A stretch of 64,000 nucleotides of DNA. Origin: Silene latifolia. Lineage: Eukaryota > Streptophyta > Magnoliopsida > Caryophyllales > Caryophyllaceae. A program made the translations under genes and the position numbers. The notes under the pieces are model-generated. The model saw nothing but the letters and a program-made list of their open reading frames with translations. It searched no databases and was not told where the DNA came from. Below, in pieces: positions 31,317 to 41,812 of the stretch. The DNA lies in assembly GCF_048544455.1 (NCBI RefSeq), contig NC_133537.1, forward strand, positions 308,673,738 to 308,737,737, in the 5' to 3' direction. Positions within the stretch are counted from its first letter, which is position 1; every line of letters begins with the position of its first letter.

Positions 31317-31681
31317 GTCAGGCAGTCCCGTTCCTTCTTCTTTTCTTCCTTTTTCTTCATAAAATCCTTGAGGATTTCCTCGGGGATGCAAGGATCTTTT
31401 CTCATCATTGCCCATCTACTGTAGTATGTACAAAGGCCTTCTAATCTTATCTCTCCTTGATGTTTGGTCATTAAATTCAATCAATTTAGCCTCATTTTGC
31501 CATGAAAATGCAAGGTTTGCACTCCTTTCCTACCAAGGACACAAAACCTCAAAGAATATGCAAAACAAAGAACTAAAGACAATAAATGACCCAAATATGC
31601 ACTAAAAAGCATGGGAACATGGCTAATTCGGGGACTAAATATGCTCTAATTATGGTCACATCAAATATCCCCAAACCGAAA

Positions 31682-31702
31682 CTTTGCTCGTCCCGAGTAA
31701 AG
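31682..31702 (-). promoter_or_regulatory. Stem-loop next to the polypurine tract of element E
   Basis: Minus strand CTTTACTCG, loop GGA, CGAGCAAAG; one G-U-type mismatch in a 9 bp stem. It is followed by TTTCGGTTTGGGGAT and the LTR. Confidence 0.72.
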
Positions 31703-33620
31703 AGGTGACAAAGACTAGCACCATTATTTAAACTAACCTAATAACATAGCCGATATGAGACAATTAGCGGGTCTCACTCCGCCCCTTCAACTCACAACAA
31801 GACACCCATGAGGTAGGATGCCTTCTTGCAAGGCAAGGTGGGTCTTGCCAAAATGGCGACACATCCAAACATTAAGCACACAAAACAAGTAATGGATGCA
31901 TGTACAAAAGAATAGCCACTTTCCTCATCTAAGTGGCGGAAATTATCTACAAGGGAAGCAATTCAAGGGTACACACTCCTTCATAGATGCAATTTCTTCA
32001 AACTACTAAGCCTAGAAGGATACCAATAAATCACCTCCAAATTGTGTCAAGCTAGGGTACCTTTGTCCTTAATCGTTAAATGCTTTTGTCAAGAATAGAC
32101 TCCCTATGGTGTTAGAAACACTGGAAGATCGCGGAATTCCCCTTCTTGCCTAGACAAGAAGAAGGGTCGTCCCCTCTCTACCATGCACAAAAATGGATAC
32201 GATGGATAAAGGGATCGATAGTATTTGAGTTTCATTTGGGAGTTTGCTTTGTTGTTGTTTCTCTCCCCAATTTCTTGTGGCATTTGACATTTTGAGAACA
32301 CTTTCTTTTGCCATTTCTTTTGATGTTTGGCAACTCAACACTTGACAATTTTCAACTTTTTGCATTTTTGAACATTTTCAAAGTCACCTCATATGTAGTG
32401 AGGGTGCCTTATATTTGAAGCTTTTAGGAGTCTATTTTTGCTCCTCTTTTCATTTGATGCATTTTGCAAACTTTTTGACATTTCATTTCATTGAACTCAA
32501 ATCAATTTCTTTTTGTGCCCATTTCCTTTGATGATAAAATGTATGGTAGAACATGGATTATGGATGCATGGTTTCAAGGGTCACCTTGGAATAAACGGTA
32601 GCCAAGGAGTTATCACACCACAAGGTACTCTTAACTAGGCCTTAATCCATGGGTTAAAGGATACTAGCATGACACATCCTAGGGTGTTTTACAAGTATTC
32701 TAACAAGCAAAGTCTTAAGAAGAAAAAGCATCTACTAGGGCCTATATACACTTGTCAAGCTTCCCAAGTAGACGGTTTCGCAAAATTTTTCTAACATGCA
32801 AAACTACATGCCATGATGCAACTAGCATATAAACATCCTAATGCAAATGATTCTACCAACTAATATGCCATATAATATAAATGCAAGTCCTAAGTTCACA
32901 TTGTTATACCGCATCAATCAAAATAAAGCCACATAGTCATTAACATAAAGAGGAAAAAGGAGATTGGAAAGATCATACCATGCGGTCTTCAATATCCTCA
33001 TGTCTCGGATGTGGCGTAGTCAATCAATGTGAACAAGGATAAACACAATATATACAACAATATATACATGACTACACAACAAAGGAAATGAACTTGTTTT
33101 TGGATTTTCAAATTTTTCAAATTTTTGTGGTTTTTCGAAATTTTTTTATTTTTTTGGATTTTTGAATAAAAGCTAAGTTAGAATTCCCCATCCTCACACT
33201 AATATGGGCATTGTCCTCAATGGCCAAAATGATGGGAAATTATGCAAACATGATGCATGATTTCTACACTAAATGCAAGCTATACTAATCTACACTACAT
33301 GATGCATGGGTTTTTGTTTATGACGGAGAGCGTAATTTAGATTACCTCCCGTTGCGTATGTATGTACTTCCCCAAACCGAGATAGACATTATTTCTAATG
33401 TCCTAAAGTTGGGGTAGTTCATGCACACAAGATGCAATGCATGAAACTAAATTGTCATTTTGGATTTTCAAAAGTGGGAACAATGAAATAAGAACACCTC
33501 AATGGCGCCGAGGTGTTAGTCCTCTATGTTGCTAGGACTCTCCAACCATGATCAAGATAAAATAATAAAACAAAGAAAGAAGTAGACAAACCTCAAGAGG
33601 GTAGGAGCCTCCAAAGCTTG
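31703..33620 (-). other. 3' non-coding region of element E
   Basis: About 1.9 kb with blocks shared with B (8021-10092) and C (47187-49204). No gene supported. Contains the inverted repeat at 32142-32161. Confidence 0.65.
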
Positions 33621-35192
33621 CTAGTCTTCCACCATATCATCATTGTCATCATCTTCCTCAATAGAAGTGGACTCATCTCCACTTCCCTCTTCACTTCCTT
33701 GCTCACTTCCTTCATCATCCTCTTCTTCTTCTTCATTAGCCTCTTCATCAATGCTATCATCAACAACCTCATCACCGACAACCTCATCGTCACCCGGAAT
33801 CTCACCCCTAGATGCACTTGGAAAGAAGACTTCCCTATCCGCCCAACTAGGCAAAGGACATGAAGGATCAAGTAGTCCTTGCCTAGCTAAATGAAGGAGG
33901 GGTGGATATTGGGCTAAGTATGCATCTTCCCGATCCTTAAAAGCTTGTTTGTGCATCTCTTGCATAAGTAGATTCATGTAGTCATTACTTGCTTTAACAC
34001 CTTCGGGTTTGAACTCTTGATACTTGAAAGGATAGGGTGGTGTGACAATGGAGGAGGAGGGCATTTCAATTTCACCCCTTTGTTGACGGATGATGTATTC
34101 GGCTTCTTTTGAGAGGGGAAGAAGGTAATTGGTCCGATGGACACTCAAACGGCATATCTTGGAAGGCAAAGTAAAAGATCTAGCCTCATTGGTGAGCCAC
34201 CCATATTTGGTGTCAAGAGGGTTATGAGTGATCCACTTGTACTTGTTAATCATGGCATCCATGTCAATGAGATGACCCCCCTTTTTCGCCACATACTTGC
34301 TATCCTTGTTGAAATTCGGATCAAAGTACTTAGCCAAAAGAGTGACTAGACCTCCATTTACAATAAAAGTGGTGCCTTGCTTTCCACAATCAACATTTAG
34401 CCATCTTTCCACCAAAAGCCTTAGAGAATTGTAAGGCTTGGTGAATTCCCTTCCAATATTTAAGACTGACTCAAGTAGAACACAATCGAGCTTGGTAAAG
34501 TGGTTAGTGTCTTTTCTTGCAATGATAGTATTCTCGATGACCTTGTGCCATACTCTAATGCCCGGATGGTGGACTAATAGAGCGCGACTAGCATGATAGT
34601 TCTCAAATTTCCTCCCGGAAATCGCCTCCCAAAGAGGAGCAGGGTCATACTTTTCGGGATTCTTGTAATAGCTAGGTGAATCACTAAGACCCAATGCTTT
34701 ACCCAATTCATCAAAGGTGATATGCCTACTCACATTAGCAAGGCGGAACTCGATGTTTTCTCTAGTCTCTACCTTAGTAACTTTCAAAGAACTCAAGAAT
34801 TCTAAGGTAAGGGAGGGGTATGTCAATTCTCTTGTAGCAAACAATTTTCCCAACCCCATGGCTTCAAAGAAGGCTTTCGTTTGTTCAAGGATACCAAATT
34901 TGTTCAAGGCATCTTTACATATGAATTTGGTGGATAGAAAGGATTTTCTAGCATACTTGGCAAATGTATCCCTATGGGAGTTATAAATGAAAATTACCTC
35001 CGGATAGTTTGATAGTTGAGCAATTTCCGGAGTTGTTGATGTTGTTGCTTCCAAGGGAGGTTGTTGTTGAACTTCCAAGTTTGAACTAGCTACCACCATA
35101 GCCAATGAGGATTTCTTTGCTTGAAGACATTTTTGTCTTGTTGAGAGTGCATTTGTCTTATGTGCCTTTGTTGATCCTTTTGTCCTTGCCAT
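33621..35192 (-). CDS. ORF2 of element E, ATHILA ORF-1 family, intact
   Basis: About 523 codons from MARTKGSTK, chosen because C has the same start MARTKGATK; an in-frame Met 12 codons upstream is less likely. Order of parts: basic Lys-rich N-terminus (about 1-35), Gln/Thr/Pro-rich linker, conserved core with PEVIFIYNSHRDTFAK, YPSLTLEFLSSLKVTK, ITFDELGKALGLS, HHPGIRVWHKVIENTIIARK and ICRLSVHRTNYLLPLSKEAE, then PLPSWADREVFFP and a long Glu/Asp-rich tail. No catalytic motif recognised. The family occurs in plant Athila-type elements and its activity is unknown. The frame is uninterrupted although the rest of E is truncated. A palindrome array and TATA-like TATTTAAA lie about 310-340 bp upstream. 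Confidence 0.8.
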   Translation of the reverse strand: MARTKGSTKAHKTNALSTRQKCLQAKKSSLAMVVASSNLEVQQQPPLEATTSTTPEIAQLSNYPEVIFIYNSHRDTFAKYARKSFLSTKFICKDALNKFGILEQTKAFFEAMGLGKLFATRELTYPSLTLEFLSSLKVTKVETRENIEFRLANVSRHITFDELGKALGLSDSPSYYKNPEKYDPAPLWEAISGRKFENYHASRALLVHHPGIRVWHKVIENTIIARKDTNHFTKLDCVLLESVLNIGREFTKPYNSLRLLVERWLNVDCGKQGTTFIVNGGLVTLLAKYFDPNFNKDSKYVAKKGGHLIDMDAMINKYKWITHNPLDTKYGWLTNEARSFTLPSKICRLSVHRTNYLLPLSKEAEYIIRQQRGEIEMPSSSIVTPPYPFKYQEFKPEGVKASNDYMNLLMQEMHKQAFKDREDAYLAQYPPLLHLARQGLLDPSCPLPSWADREVFFPSASRGEIPGDDEVVGDEVVDDSIDEEANEEEEEDDEGSEQGSEEGSGDESTSIEEDDDNDDMVED

Positions 35193-35498
35193 TGATGAAA
35201 ATACCAAGAAAAGAGTGAAAATCTTCAATTTCCAAGTATACCCAAATCGATTTTAAGATGAAAGGCTTTGCCTTTATAATTTCAAAAATCGACTCAAAGG
35301 TTGAAGATTTTGGTGCTTGGTTTGATTTTTGTTGGAAGATGAGTGATTGATTGTTGTTAAAAGGAAGTTTCGATTTGATTTTATTGAATTTGGTTGAGGA
35401 AATCTTGTTTTGGTGATGGAGAGGATGAGGGTTTTGAGTTTTGGGGTTTATGGGTAGTGTTTTGAATGAAGGAATGAAGAAATCAATGTGGGATGGGG

Positions 35499-35508
35499 TA
35501 TTTAAAAT
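35499..35508 (-). promoter_or_regulatory. Possible internal TATA-like site for E ORF2
   Basis: Minus strand GGGTATTTTAAATACCCC lies between the internal array and the ORF2 leader. Position corresponds to TATAAATA in B and TTTAAAA in C. Confidence 0.4.
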
Positions 35509-35537
35509 ACCCAAAAATTTCAAAAACTGCAGGGGAA

Positions 35538-35775
35538 GACGGGCGTCTTTCCTTCGAGACGCTTGGATTATGCCTTTATTTTGGTTCAGGATGCTCGCCT
35601 AAAGACGGGCGTCTTTCAGCAAAGACGCTCGGATTTATCGACTGCAGGACGGGCGTCTTTTGCTTAAGACGGGCGGATTCTCAGACAGTGAGCTATTCTT
35701 GTTTTACACAGGCAAAAAGACGGGCGTCTTTCCTTCCAAGAGGGGCGGATTTCTGAAGACGAGCGTCTTCTCTTA
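35538..35775 (-). repeat. Internal palindrome array of element E
   Basis: AAGACGGGCGTCTT-type sites with GACG starts at 35538/35558, 35604/35624, 35648/35668 and 35719/35740, i.e. pairs at 20-21 bp, plus 35758. The array ends at the inverted junction with fragment D. Confidence 0.85.
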
Positions 35776-35778
35776 CAC

Positions 35779-36309
35779 ACCGCGGGTGCGGTGATTGATG
35801 TGAAGCATGAAGAGCTCACTCTAGAAGTGGGAGATGAGAGCATAACTTTCAATCTTTACAAGACCATGAGAGCTCCCCGTTTACATGAACCATGTTTTAT
35901 GGTTGATCATTATAGCCGGAAGGATGATAGGAAGAAGTCGGAATACCAATGGAAGAAGAAAATTGAAGATGCTCCATTCAAAGAGCAAGTGAATTGTAAC
36001 AAAGAGAGCTTGAAAAGCTCACCAAAGTCAAGCAATGAAAAGGATGGCCTCATTGGCCAAGATAATAAAGTGGGAGAGTTGTCTCTATCAACTCAAGAGA
36101 TCTTTAGTGATCAAGTAGATGAAGTTTGTGGTCTTTGGGACGATGAGTTTGAAGGGATTTTCAATCCCTATATTGGTAATGTTATCGATAAAGACCGACA
36201 ACAAGGGCAAAGGTCTATTGAAGATCTTTATCATGATAATGAACAAGCTTTTGACTACTTTTTCAAGGTGTTGAGCAACATCAACAACACCTTGGACATG
36301 CCCCCATGA
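35779..36309 (+). pseudogene. C-terminal gag-pro fragment in D
   Basis: Open frame starting within the protease end (HTAGAVIDVKHEELTLEV) and running through the Lys/Glu-rich tail to SNINNTLDMPP. About 85 percent like the same part of element C. The active site of the protease lies in the missing upstream part. Confidence 0.75.
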
Positions 36310-36777
36310 CATCTCACTAAGGATGAGAGTTTGGCGGAGTCCTCCCTAAACCACCATTTGTAAATATTTCTAACTCCCTAACTCGCATTTTAATTCTTAC
36401 ATTGCATTTTTCGTCATTGTTGGATTTTTATGCTTTGATCAAGATAATTATCATTTTTGAGAGAAGTGAGGGAGGGACTAATGATTTAATTGATGTGTAG
36501 TGCTTTAGCTTAGTGTGGGGATAGCAATTGCCTAGGCTATTCATGCCTTAGTAGTGCCCCTACAACGAAGAACACGGGATTTGAAGAATGAAAGATGACA
36601 AGGGATATGCAAGTGCACGGATGGAACTGAATCCGGGTAAAACAGGGAGAATCCGAGCGTCTTCATGGGAATCCGCCCGTCTTCAGGCAATCCGGGCGTC
36701 TTTGTCAAAATCCGCCCGTCCATCTGAGCTGAAAATTTGAAATTTTGGGACTGTTGAAGAATTCGAGCGTCCTGCAA
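36310..36777 (+). repeat. Non-coding spacer and palindrome array in D
   Basis: A spacer similar to 44606-44940, then AATCC-type sites starting at 36629, 36650, 36670, 36689 and 36709 (21, 20, 19, 20 bp) and a last GAGCGTCC near 36769, where the fragment breaks off. Confidence 0.75.
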
Positions 36778-37310
36778 TATAATATTATTTATATAATTAT
36801 AAAATACGGAGCATTACAGGCCGTGAATGGTGTTCGGTCAAGGGGCCTTGTTTCGTTTGTTTTGGATGTTTTTTAATGCCTTGTTTGTTTACCGTTTTTA
36901 TTGTAATTGTTATTGTAATCTAACACATGTTTGTTTACAGTGCTTGAGTAAGAATTTATTTCCCTCTTTGGTTTTTTGTTTGCTAGTATAGTTAATGAAC
37001 GCACATGCTAACCCACTTCGACGAAGTTAATTGCATTAAACGACTAGAACGAAATTCCCTTGATAGGTTTAATTTAGTGATTCCATTTTTCTCATATGAT
37101 ACATAGCCATCGTAGTCCATTAGTAAAGGTCGTTATTGCAACGGGCGGGGTTGGGTGTTTTATTTAACGAACTTCCTAACACGTAATCTCACACGAGCTC
37201 ACGTCTCTAAAATGGTTTCCAATTTTTCTAAAAATTGGTGGAGACTCTAAAAGAAAATATTTTTTTGAAAAGAAACATCGAGTGGATGAATTTCCCTTGT
37301 CCATAATTAG
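36778..37310 (+). mobile_element. Probable Tat/Ogre-type LTR end fragment
   Basis: No gene. The phrase GGGCGGGGTTGGGTGTTTT, then AAAATGGTTTCCAATTTTTC and TGGTGGAGACTC, resembles the 3' end of plant Tat/Ogre LTRs and their primer site from memory of the family. It is bounded by fragment D and by element F. Assignment is tentative. Confidence 0.35.
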
Positions 37311-37322
37311 GGAAAGGCAAAT

Positions 37323-38875
37323 GTGGTAGCCAATGCACTAAGCAGGAAATCTGTATATTTTTTGTCTATGGCGATGTCATGTGTTAGATTAAGGGAAGAA
37401 GATACAAAAATGGGGATTCATGTGATTAGGAAAGGGGATACAGTTAGTGATTTGACAATTGAACCCAAGTTATATGCTGAAAATCAAGAAAAACAGTTGT
37501 TGGACGCGAGGATGGTCGCGTGGAAGGAGGGTGTCATGAAGTGGGTGCCTTCGAGGTTCACAATTCATGGCGATGGTAGTTTAAGGTTTAATGGGAGATG
37601 GTGTATTTCAGATAATGAGGAGATGAAAAGGAAGTTTCTGACAGAAGCACATAGTAAACCTTACTATGTGCATCGGGGTGGAGACAAGTCGTATAAAGAC
37701 TTAAAGAATACTTCTTGGTGGCCTGGGATGAAGAGGAAAGAGGCCGAGTTTGTCTCTAAATGTTTGACTTGCCAGAGGGGGAATGGTGAGCATAGAAGAC
37801 TGCAAGGTAAGGTACAACCATTGTATGTGCCTGAATGGAAGTGGGAATCTATATCTATGGATTTCGTTGTCGGGTTTCCTAGGACATAGAAAGAAATAAA
37901 CATGATTTGGGTGATAGCAGATCGTCTTAACAAGACATATCACTTTATTCCAATGAAACATATACATGGAGTAAGGCAGAATTGGCAAAGACTTATATGA
38001 GGAACAATTCTATTGTTGCATGGGGTGCCTAAATATATGGTGTCTGATCATGATTCGACATTTATTTCGAAGTTTTGGCAAGAGTTGCAAGATTCTTTAG
38101 GTACGAGGTTGAAGATGAGTAAGACATTCCATCCAGCTACAAACGGGCAGACTGAGAGAACAATTTAGACTCTAAAAGACATCTTACGTGCGTGAGAGGT
38201 TAGACTTAATTAAGTTTTCATATAATAATAGTTATCATGCTAGTATTGGGATGACGTCGTTTGAATCCTTATATGGGAGGAATGTAGAAGTCCAGTGTGT
38301 TGGATAATGTGACTTATGCGTTGATGTTGGGGCCACAAATGATTCAGGATATGGTTGAGCAGGTGCAAGTGATTCGTCAGAAAATGAGAGTTGCAGAAGA
38401 TAAAAAAGAAGAGTTATGCTGATTTGAGGAAGAGTGACATTGAGTTTGCACTTGGGGATAATCTTTTGCTAAAAGAATTATCGATGCGTGGTGTCATTCA
38501 ATTTGGGACGAGAGGTAACTTGAGCAAGAAGTTTATTGGACCGTCTGAGGTTTTAGACAGAGTTGGAGAAGTGGTCTATTATTTGGTGCTACCTCCAGCA
38601 CGGGATAATGTCTATAACGTGTTTCATGTATCGCAGTTGAGGAAGTATGTGGGTGATCCTTCTCATATGCTTAAACCTGGGATGGTAGAAATGGATGATT
38701 CATTGTCATATGTGGAAGTGGCTAAGGAGATTTTGGCCCGGAAGGTGAGGAAGACAAGAAATGTGAGTCTCTGTTTGTTAAGGTTTTGTGGTCTAATAGC
38801 AATGTCGAAGAAGCTACTTAAAAGGCTAAAGATGTTATGAAGGAGCGGCATCCTCATTTTTTTAAGCAGATATGA
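37323..38875 (+). pseudogene. Integrase region of element F, broken
   Basis: An intact part (37323-37889) has the RNase H end, the zinc-binding HHCC module (AHSKPYYVHRGGDKSYKDLK ... CLTCQRG) and the first catalytic Asp (SMDFVVGFPRT). After a stop at 37887-37889 the same homology goes on in pieces: WVIADRLNK, VSDHDSTFISKFW (second Asp) and TNGQTERT (Glu), with several stops and shifts. The last part (38391-38840) is the chromovirus-type C-terminal region with LSYVEVAKEILARKVRKTRN. Not functional. Confidence 0.8.
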
Positions 38876-39107
38876 GTTAGGTTCCGAGGACGTAACCTTG
38901 ATTTTAGGGGGTAAAATGTGATAATACCATATTTTAGACCGAATATTTGACTTAAGTTGAGTTAATTGTGTCTTAGTATTATGGGTTTATCGGGTAAATG
39001 AAGTAATGATAGTTGGGTGTCAATTGTGACTTCGGGACGAAGTTTCTTTTAAGTAGGGAAGATTGTATTACCCGTCAAAATAAGTGTATGTTGGTGTTGG
39101 AGGGTCC

Positions 39108-39231
39108 CTCGACCGAGTAGGAGTGCAACTCGATCGAGGAACCTACATGGTAATTAATCTAGTTAGAAATGTAACTTGACTCGTCAGAGACCGAGATCCC
39201 TCGATGGAGTAGGGCCTTTCTTTGAACGAGG
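39108..39231 (+). repeat. Palindrome pairs in the F LTR
   Basis: CTCGACCGAG at 39108 and CTCGATCGAG at 39129, then CTCGATGGAG at 39200 and a degenerate TTTGAACGAG at 39221: both pairs have 21 bp pitch. They lie about 112 bp upstream of TATAAATA. Confidence 0.65.
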
Positions 39232-39342
39232 AACCCTCTAGCTGCAGCGCGTGTTTTGTTTCCAATTTTTGACTTTCCTAATCTTAGTATATTATTATTA
39301 TTATTATACTATATCTTAAGACTGGCCTAAGTTATTTGAGCG

Positions 39343-39350
39343 TATAAATA
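39343..39350 (+). promoter_or_regulatory. TATA box of the F LTR
   Basis: TATAAATA in GAGCGTATAAATATC, the best TATA sequence of this LTR. Confidence 0.6.
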
Positions 39351-39913
39351 TCTTTGCATAGTTACACATTCATAGACACACATTCATCAGTAAAGGGAGT
39401 TTTTGGGAGATTGTGATCTAGGAACGGGAATCGAGCAGATTAGCAAACAAGTTTGTATATTTTATATTATAATAAGTTGTTAATCAATCATCTATGTTAA
39501 ATATTTAATGTTTGAGATCTGAAAATACATGCCCTTTACTTGTGTAGGTGCGAACCCTAATTGGGATTTGGGGGAAATTAGTTTATGTTCGTTGATTTAT
39601 GCTAGTTAGTAACTGTATGCTCTTATATGATTATTCTAAGTTTTGAATTCATAGAGGAGCTTTAAAAATCCTTTGCTAAGCTTTTTTTGGGAAAAGAATT
39701 TCTAAAAGGTAGGGATATCCTACTCAACTTGTGTAATCGTTGTTGTTTGCGTACATGCTTTATGTTGTGTGACGATTTGATAAGTTTCGTGGTGTTCCTA
39801 TGAATTATTATGCGAGACGGAATTGTATAAATGCGGTGTTGCTTATTATTATTGTTCTTATAAGTGTCGTGTTGCATATTATAGTTGTTGCTATTATTGA
39901 GATGTCGGTCTGC

Positions 39914-39918
39914 GTAAC
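39914..39918. other. Target site duplication GTAAC (left) of element C
   Basis: GTAAC precedes TGATGTGACC and recurs at 50997-51001 after the 3' LTR. Confidence 0.92.
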
Positions 39919-40265
39919 TGATGTGACCATAATTAGCGCATATTTAGCCCCCGAATTAGCCTTGTTCCCATGCTTTTTAGTGCATATTTGGGTCATTTCT
40001 TATCTTTAGTTCTTTGTTTTGCATATTCTTTGAGATTTTGATCCCTTGGTAGGAAAGGAGTAAGAATCTTGCATTTTCATGGCAAAACGAGACTAAATTG
40101 ATCGAATTCAATGACCAAGCATCAAGGAGAGACAAGATTAGAAGGCCTTTGTACATATTATAGTAGAAGAGCAATGTTGAGAAAGGATCCTTGAGTCCCC
40201 AAGGAAATCCCCAAGGAATTTATGAAGAAAAGGGAAGAAAAGAAGAAGATATGTTGCTGAGTGAC

Positions 40266-40430
40266 AATCCGAGCGGATTGTCACCAATCCGTCCGTCCCT
40301 TGTTGCACAATCCGTGCGGCTTTGTTTGAATCCGCTCGGATTCCACCTCCACAATCCGACCGGATTCCCTTGAATCCGCTCGGATTCCAACGCCAGAATC
40401 CGCCCGTCCCGACCTTATTCCGCCCGGATT
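40266..40430 (+). repeat. Palindrome array in C 5' LTR
   Basis: Eight AATCCG-type 14 bp sites start at 40266, 40286, 40309, 40329, 40353, 40373, 40397 and 40417: four pairs, 20 bp within pairs and 43-44 bp between pairs. The array ends 146 bp before the TATA box. The 3' LTR copy (about 49590-49755) carries indels and substitutions at 13 places relative to it. Confidence 0.88.
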
Positions 40431-40575
40431 CCAGCACAGCACGAATTGTCTTCTCCAAGCTACGAAGAAAGAAGCCCTTCTCTCGAAAAATACCGGCTCC
40501 TCCTTGCTCAATCTAAAAAGTGTAATTACTAGTTTAGCCCTTAGTTAACCCTAATGCATCCTCCCTAATTTCCAC

Positions 40576-40583
40576 TATAAATA
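40576..40583 (+). promoter_or_regulatory. TATA box of element C 5' LTR
   Basis: CCACTATAAATACCCC, identical in the 3' LTR and in element E. Confidence 0.8.
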
Positions 40584-41677
40584 CCCCATTAGTCTAATTA
40601 GACGAGGATGTTCTTCTTATCAATAATTAGTGTAGTTAATATCAATCAAATCTCTCTTTAATATTGTAATCAAGTATTAATCAAGTTTTAATCCAAGTTT
40701 TAGTTCTTTAATCTCTCTTTTGTTCATCCTTTATTTTGGGTAATTGAAGATTATTTGGGTTATTGTTGGGAGATTGACAACCTCTCAATCAAGCATTCAA
40801 GTACTTCTTTTATCTTTGCTTTATTATTGGAATCATTAGTAGGTATAATCTCTTAATCCCTTTTTAATTATTGTTAATTACTTTCATTTACTCATCATGT
40901 TTCATATTGTTGGTATGATTGACAACCTTGCTAGCATGATCAACATGATAATGAGTGAGTAGTCTCTTAGCTAGGGTTAATGGGTGATTAGGGGAAACCA
41001 ACATGGGGAATGATTCATGCTTAAATTAATATGCTTTCATGTTTTATTTGCTTGCTTGTTTTGATCTCAACTCATGCACATGTTATATTTGATGAAATGC
41101 TAAGCCTATGAATCCTTGCATTTACTATCATCTTCTATCTTTTCAATGAGACTTGTAAGACATAACCCAACTCGAGTCTCATTAGACCATGCATGTTGTT
41201 GAGTAGGGAAGATTAAGTCGACTTGTAGGTGTTGAACAATCTAATCGATTCGGCTCCGGGATCCAAACTTTCCTAGGATTGTAAGATATAACCCAACTCA
41301 ATCCATCACAACAATAATTGCTTGCTTATAATTTGAGAACATGTTTGTATGATCAATTCCCATGATTTCCCTATGATCCCATGACACCCTAGTGCCTTTA
41401 ATCAATTGTTTACACCCCTTTAATTCATCTTGCTTGTTTATTTTCATTGCTATTTTAGTTTAGTGACCTTCTACATCAACCCAATTTGTGACACCCCTTA
41501 GACACCACTAGTTGCAATAGAAATCTCATTTCAACTCCCGTCCCTTGGGATCCGACCTTTACTTGCCTCTTTACTAATTGTAGAGTTGTTTGTGAAGCTA
41601 TAAATTGTGTTTTGATTCGACCGTGACCCAACGACCACATCTTAATTTGTGAACACGAAACGGACTCGCATCAAAAA

Positions 41678-41694
41678 TGGCGCCATTGCCGGGG
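41678..41694 (+). promoter_or_regulatory. Primer binding site of element C
   Basis: TGGCGCCATTGCCGGGG, four bases after the LTR. Confidence 0.9.
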
Positions 41695-41812
41695 ACGGTG
41701 TTTGTTTGATTTAGATTCCTTTTTATTGTTATTAGTTGTGTCTTTCTCGCCTTGGGGAAGTAAAACTCCTCAAGGTTTGTTCTAATTGTTTTCGAGTTGT
41801 TTGATATTTTGC

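Larger units (their letters stand above)
29920..31663 (-). repeat. 3' LTR of element E
   Basis: Reverse complement matches the C LTR from TGATGTGACC (31663) down to ATTGTGTTTTG near 29920, after which the sequences differ, so the left end is truncated or diverged. Confidence 0.82.
29920..35775 (-). mobile_element. 3' half of Athila-like element E
   Basis: Minus strand. From right to left: internal palindrome array (35538-35775), ORF2 (33621-35192), 3' non-coding region, stem-loop and polypurine tract, and 3' LTR (29920-31663). Closely related to element C in every part. Gag, protease and 5' LTR are missing; at about 35770-35776 it joins plus-strand fragment D. Confidence 0.85.
35776..36777 (+). 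mobile_element. Plus-strand Athila-like fragment D
   Basis: Matches C from the end of the protease region (44070) to the internal array (about 44955 onward), in plus orientation, and is joined head-on to minus-strand E. It ends inside its own array at 36777. No LTR or primer site. Confidence 0.82.
39919..41673 (+). repeat. 5' LTR of element C
   Basis: TGATGTGACC to GGACTCGCATCA. Includes the palindrome array and TATA box. Confidence 0.94.

Noticed and set aside
33618-33894. Ser-rich plus-strand ORFs
   Set aside because: Antisense of the acidic tail of ORF2 of element E; the same shadow occurs opposite ORF2 of C (46877-47189).
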